Of a stretch of DNA of 64,000 nucleotides, positions 59,520 to 64,000 are shown piece by piece. This DNA comes from Amoebophrya sp. A120 (lineage: Eukaryota > Sar > Dinophyceae > Syndiniales > Amoebophryaceae): the NCBI GenBank assembly GCA_905178155.1, contig CAJINV010000001.1, positions 6,419,860-6,483,859 of the forward strand, written 5' to 3'. A model generated the notes under the pieces. It ran no database searches. It saw nothing but the letters and a program-made list of their open reading frames with translations, and was not told where the DNA came from. Position 1 is the first letter of the stretch. Each line of letters starts with the position of its first letter. Position numbers and translations under genes: made by a program.

Positions 59520-59522
59520 TTA

Positions 59523-60319
59523 CAATAAAGGGCATTTCAATTCAAGTATGCGGGCCTCGCGATTGCAAGGCAGCGTGGTGACCCTGAGCGTCGATAGTGT
59601 TTTCTCAAAGACATTCGTGTCAAAGCACGCCGCTTTCTTCACAATGTAACTAAACGCGTAAGTACGAAAGTTCTTTCTCTTTGAAAAAAGTCTTTTTTAG
59701 TCTTTTTCTCGGTGACGGTGTTTCTCAGCTGCACAAAAGATCGAGACCATCGGTATTCCCGCAGAACAGTTCGTGAAAGTCAAAGCTTTTCGTCCCCCCG
59801 TCTGCGGTACGAGCGACGGTAAATCAGTTATCGCTCAGCGCTCCATTGCTGTCGGTCCTCCACTACTCGTTTCTATTCGGTTTTCTGTACGCTTCGACAA
59901 GATGTCAAAAATCGGCTGTATTTACGCGTCACTGAAATCGGAATGTACTAGATGAAGATGATTAGGAATAACAGGTGCAGGTCGGTTAGCATGGACTTGG
60001 ACATGACTTTCGGTTAATACGTTTCGCATACTTGTTGTTCATTCTGCGTGTGCTCCGGACCCGGAAGATGATATTGATAGTGATACAACGCATAACATTA
60101 ACAACTGCCATCCGTCCTCCACAACCACTCAGGATTCTTTCATTTTTTGTAGTCCTCCGTCTTAATCATTCGCAACATACGTTTATTTTTGCAAGTTTCT
60201 TTTTTCAATTGAATTTCAAGCAACTCCGCACCGAACTCCAAGACCAAGTCGAATTCATTTCACACATTATTACTTTCCTTCTGACTCGTTAAAATTTCGC
60301 GGCTTCGGATTCTTTTTGC
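59523..60319. other. intergenic, no gene recognised
   Basis: About 0.8 kb, AT-leaning, no motifs. Confidence 0.5.
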
Positions 60320-63300
60320 ATGGGGGGCACAGCCTCTTCCCCGGCTGACCAGCCGCGTTTGAAGAGTTCTACTGGCACGAAGAATCAGCACCCGGGCTAT
60401 TCTGGCCTGGAAGCGGTCTCCGGCGACTACAGCGAGGAGTTTCTCAAGCGACCCAAGGGGAGAAACGAGCAACTCTTCACAAAGTCGATTTCTTCATTTG
60501 CGCAAGAGGAAAGGTACGACCCAAACATCGGCGCCGGGAAAGTCGCCAGCTTTCAGGACGAACGAAACCCGGCATCCGACAACCTCGACGCCTTTCCGTA
60601 CGAGCCGGAGGAGCGTTTTGACTCGGAGTACGAGGCTTCACAGTTTCTAGCGCCCGCGTCGTGGTCGTACAGCACCAAGCAACAAAGCACAAAGGGAGGA
60701 CAGAGTCAGCGATCCGGCAGCGCACCGGCCTCGGGGCGCCAGGCCGCTGCAACAGGGTTCGTGCCCTCTGCTCCACGGCAGCCCTCGGAGCGCACGCGGT
60801 CTAAAGGAACCACTCTCGCTTCATCCGCTTCGCAGCCACCTGTTTCTTCGCAGCAGCAGAGCAGCACGCGCAGTGGCATTCCTAGTGGAACTACAGAGCA
60901 GCCAGCGTCGACTTCTTTCTCACACAGTGTTGGGATAGCTGCAGTACCAGTTGTTGTATCTGTTCCTTTCCAGCAGCCTCTAGGTGGATCTGTACATCAG
61001 CAGCAACCACTAGCGAGTGGAAAGCCAGCCGCGGCTCCGGCGTCCTTCCGGAGCCGTTCTAGCGAAGTTAAGCGCGTCGAGCAGGCTTCATCTTACACCT
61101 CCGAACAGAAGAACGCGAAACTCTCGGTGACTGAGAGCAGTGAGAAGGCCGGCACTCCTGCTCCAAGAAGTCGATCGAGCGGGACCACAAGCTCAACACC
61201 AGCACCGGCGATTGTTCCATCCGCGCAGCCGCAGCGGTCTGTCGTCCAAGTAGCAGGAGAGCCAGCAGGCCCGTCCAGCGCGAAGCCCGCTGCTCCGGCG
61301 TCGTTTCGCACGAGTTTGATTGCAGGGGGAGGTACTAGTACTACCGCGGCACAGGTGGAGCAACAGGACAACAAGATGAATTCCGACGGGGCATTCCTCA
61401 CCGACGAGGACGCGTATGCTAGGATGCTAAATGCGCGTCAGTCGAATCCGGATGCGCCCCAGTCTCTCGTCCGCGCTCCGTCCGCCCGAAGCCGGGGTAG
61501 CAAAAGCAAAACATCCGTCGGAATGAACAACGTCGGCTTCGCCCAAGATCAGTTGAGCATGTCCCAAATGGAAGCTTTTAATGAAGAAGACGCGTACGCA
61601 CTGATGTTGAATTCCCGCCAGTCTGATCCCGGTGAGGCTCCGCAGTCCGCTGTCCATAGCGTCCAAAATGTTGGCGCGCCACAGTCAAACGCTGGGCGGG
61701 CAAGCAAAAACAAGGCATCGAAAAAACAAGCAACCATAGCGTCAGAGTTTGCACCACAAGACCCGAGCTCTGCAGGAGCTGTTCCGCCGAGTGCTGCTTT
61801 TCCGTTGTCCAACAAGACGAATAAGCAGTCAGTGTTTTTTTCGGCTAAAAACGAGGCGACGCTATCCATGTGGGCGGACAACCCTCCGTCGCTCAACCAG
61901 CTTGGCCCGGGCGGTCAGGCCGTAGCGCTCACGAGCGAGGAGGTGGATGCGATGATGCAAAGTGCTCGGGAAGAAAACTCGAAAAGCATGTTCTACAGCA
62001 GAGTGCCAGCGCCGGTGTCTATGAAAGGCAAAAATCAGGACCAGCCAGGCAGTGCCGACTACAATGCAGCAGCTGCCGTACCGGTACCAATGAGCAAGAA
62101 TTCAGTCGGGCTCGGCGGACCTGGGTCGGTGACCTCGCAGATCAAGGGTGCCGCCGCAATGCCTTCCTCTGGCGGCTTTCGCGGCGTCAGCACGAAGCCA
62201 ACCAGTCAAGCGCCGACGAGCGGGAAAGGGACAAAGAGCTTGCGAAGCGGCAATAAAATGCCAAACTTGATCCCCGATGACGCCACAAATCTGCAGAATA
62301 TGGGCTTCGACGAGGCCTCCAAGCACGATTCCTTCGACCAGAATTCGTATCTCAGCATGCAGGGAGCTTTTGCGAGGGCAGACTCGAAGCAAAGCAACAA
62401 AGGAGGCAAAAACATGGCCACGAAAGCCGGCCCGTCGAGCACGAAGTCCAACGTTTCCAATCCCGCCTACACTACGCAGAAGCAGACGCGGTTCATGAGC
62501 GACTCCAGTCTGGAATCAGCCCGACTAATCCCCGCAGGAGCCGTATCCCACGGAAAAACTGTCTCAGTCTCAACCTTTTGCAGACTCAGAAAGAACACGT
62601 CTGTCATGCGTCATATAGCAAACAACAGGAACAGAATAGAAAACACATGTAACATCAAAGACTAAGACTCCCTTTCTTGCATGTCCAGGGGGACCACAAA
62701 AAAAACTATCTCAATATCAATTAGGAAATGGCACAGCACATTCTGAGACTCGTGAGACAGCTTTGTCATCTTTCGATAAGTCGCCACTGGAGGGCTGAGC
62801 AGTGGCGGTCCTGGGAGCGTTATCGGGGCTCCGATCATGTCCTCGTACGGCTATCTCGGTATGCCGGTCAACCGTAATTCCAGGGGGATGCCGACGCTCA
62901 CGCCGGGAGGTGGCTATCCCGGGGGCATGATGACGTACAGCTACCAAGGACAGCGAAGGATTGGTGCCCGGGACGACGAGGTGCCGGAGCTGTGCTGTGA
63001 CTGCTGTGCCTTTTTCTGCGAAACCCGGGCAGATAGACGGGAGGTCCGCAGGCTACAGAGGCACGGAACGATGGAATCAGCTTACGTAAACCTCTCTCAG
63101 CTTTCATTTTTGTTTCCCTGTTCTTCTCGTTAGAATCTTATTAGGAAGTAGATTCTTGTTGCCTTTTCGAACTCGAGGTTTGGTTTCACTCACTTGAGAA
63201 GAAGTAGATTAAGGTGTGTGAAGATGCTCCAGACAAGTAGAAGTACGAGCTGAAACATAAATCATAATCATGTGATATTTTTTCTCAAACTCCTGCGACA

Positions 63301-63632
63301 AATCGAAATCACTATCACAGGCCGAGCCGACGAGCGAGCACACGGGTATGTGGCACTCGCAGTTTTTCAACGCACAGGCGGCGGATTTGAAGGAGTTGCG
63401 GCGGCTCGAGGAGTATGGTGTCATGATGTCACGCGTGTACGAGGGCGAGGACTATAACGAATTCAACCGGTACCACAATTCCTGCTACCGGTGCATCCTG
63501 GTGGCTCCCTGGCCAATGATCGTCCAGCTCATTTGTTGTTTCGTGGTCGCTATCGCGGTGCAGATAAGAATGGGACAGATGGGCAAACCAGACTACGGGT
63601 TTTGCGGTTGGGATTTTGCCGAATACAATTGA
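60320..63632 (+). CDS. predicted N-myristoylated, Ser/Ala/Gln-rich protein with C-terminal membrane segment
   Basis: Exons 60320-62543, 62784-63085 and 63321-63632 join in frame to 945 aa. The first intron is an introner-like element, the second is GT-AG. The start MGGTASSP fits an N-myristoylation signal (Gly2, Ser6). A long disordered region follows with three copies of a short repeat (EDAYARMLNARQSNPDAPQS, EDAYALMLNSRQSDPGEAPQ, and VDAMMQSAREENS). The C-terminal exons carry a Cys cluster (ELCCDCCAFFCETRADRRE) and a single membrane segment, WPMIVQLICCFVVAIAVQI. No known family was recognised. Membrane or cortical placement is inferred from the lipid signal and membrane segment. Confidence 0.7.
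62544..62778. mobile_element. introner-like element in the myristoylated-protein gene
   Basis: 235 bp from TATCCCACGGAAAAACTG to CATCTTTCGATA. The inverted ends share CTGTCTCA and GTCTCA against TGAGAC and TGAGACAG. The flanks are AGCCG (62539-62543) and AGTCG (62779-62783), matching at 4 of 5 bases. Removing the element plus one flank joins LIPAGA to ATGGLSSGG in frame. Confidence 0.8.
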
Positions 63633-64000
63633 GTGGCTACTACTTCTTGCGCTCCATTGTCATGATCACTTTCGTCCGGAGCCTTCTGATAATTTGGCGA
63701 GTGAAGATTGATCTTCTTGTTGTAAAAAATGCGTCGCGTTTGACTTATTTCGGTGTAACGGTACAAAGCAAAAAATGTCGAGTACTTGCTCGTCATATTG
63801 TACAATCACGACATCAGTTTGAGACTGCCTAGGATTCATTATTTTCCAATAGATTTATAGCTGAGTGAGTTTTCCATTTGTGGTTTTTTTCTTACAGTAG
63901 AAGCAGATCCCCGCTGATCTTTTCATGCTTGTTGTTTTCGTTCATTACACATTTATTTCCATTTGCAACGCTGACTCAGGAGAAAGCGCACAGCTGTGCC
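63633..64000. other. downstream region, nothing recognised
   Basis: AT-rich 3' flank to the end of the window with no supported gene. Confidence 0.5.

Overview
The window is nuclear DNA from a protist eukaryote. Every gene I could assemble lies on the + strand, and most are split by short spliceosomal introns. Same-strand gene order, a flagellar SHIPPO-type protein, many GT-AG introns, and a second class of transposon-like introns without GT-AG ends together suggest an alveolate. A dinoflagellate-lineage parasite such as Amoebophrya (Syndiniales), for which invasive non-canonical introns have been described, fits best. That assignment is inference; no rRNA or other marker is present.

Host genes in order: the tail of an unknown gene (1-189); malic enzyme (1688-4264, 5 exons); RBX1/ROC1 RING-H2 subunit of cullin ligases (5599-6166); a GC-rich stretch with no convincing gene (about 6890-9270); a predicted type I membrane protein (9663-10523); a class 3 lipase with a long Pro/Gln/Ala-rich tail (11038-14248); a giant VPS13 lipid-transfer protein with a C-terminal dysferlin domain (15591-28393, about 3960 aa); a SHIPPO/ODF3-like flagellar protein (29238-30673); a protein kinase (31799-52013, about 1075 aa); an SDR oxidoreductase (53079-54190); a small ORF and a USP-family deubiquitinase (55015-59108); and a predicted N-myristoylated protein with a C-terminal membrane segment (60320-63632).

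Two kinds of mobile DNA stand out. First, a 16,051-bp element (33304-49354) with ~90-bp terminal inverted repeats starting TATGGTGGGACAAACC and a perfect 8-bp target duplication (CAATTTGA) sits inside a canonical GT-AG intron of the kinase gene, between the exons for its N- and C-lobes. It carries a 1835-aa hAT-like transposase, a multi-exon gene with a possible ParB-like N-terminal region, and a small acidic/lysine-rich protein. Second, at least six coding sequences are interrupted by 160-285 bp introner-like elements with TATC...GATA inverted ends and 5-bp target duplications. Removing the element plus one duplication restores the reading frame exactly, yet no position within the duplication gives GT-AG. 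Seven or eight such introns occur in five host genes.

A foldback MITE with TTA duplications (59262-59519) lies behind the deubiquitinase gene. The window therefore shows a working gene set being populated by several families of DNA transposon, some of which serve as introns.
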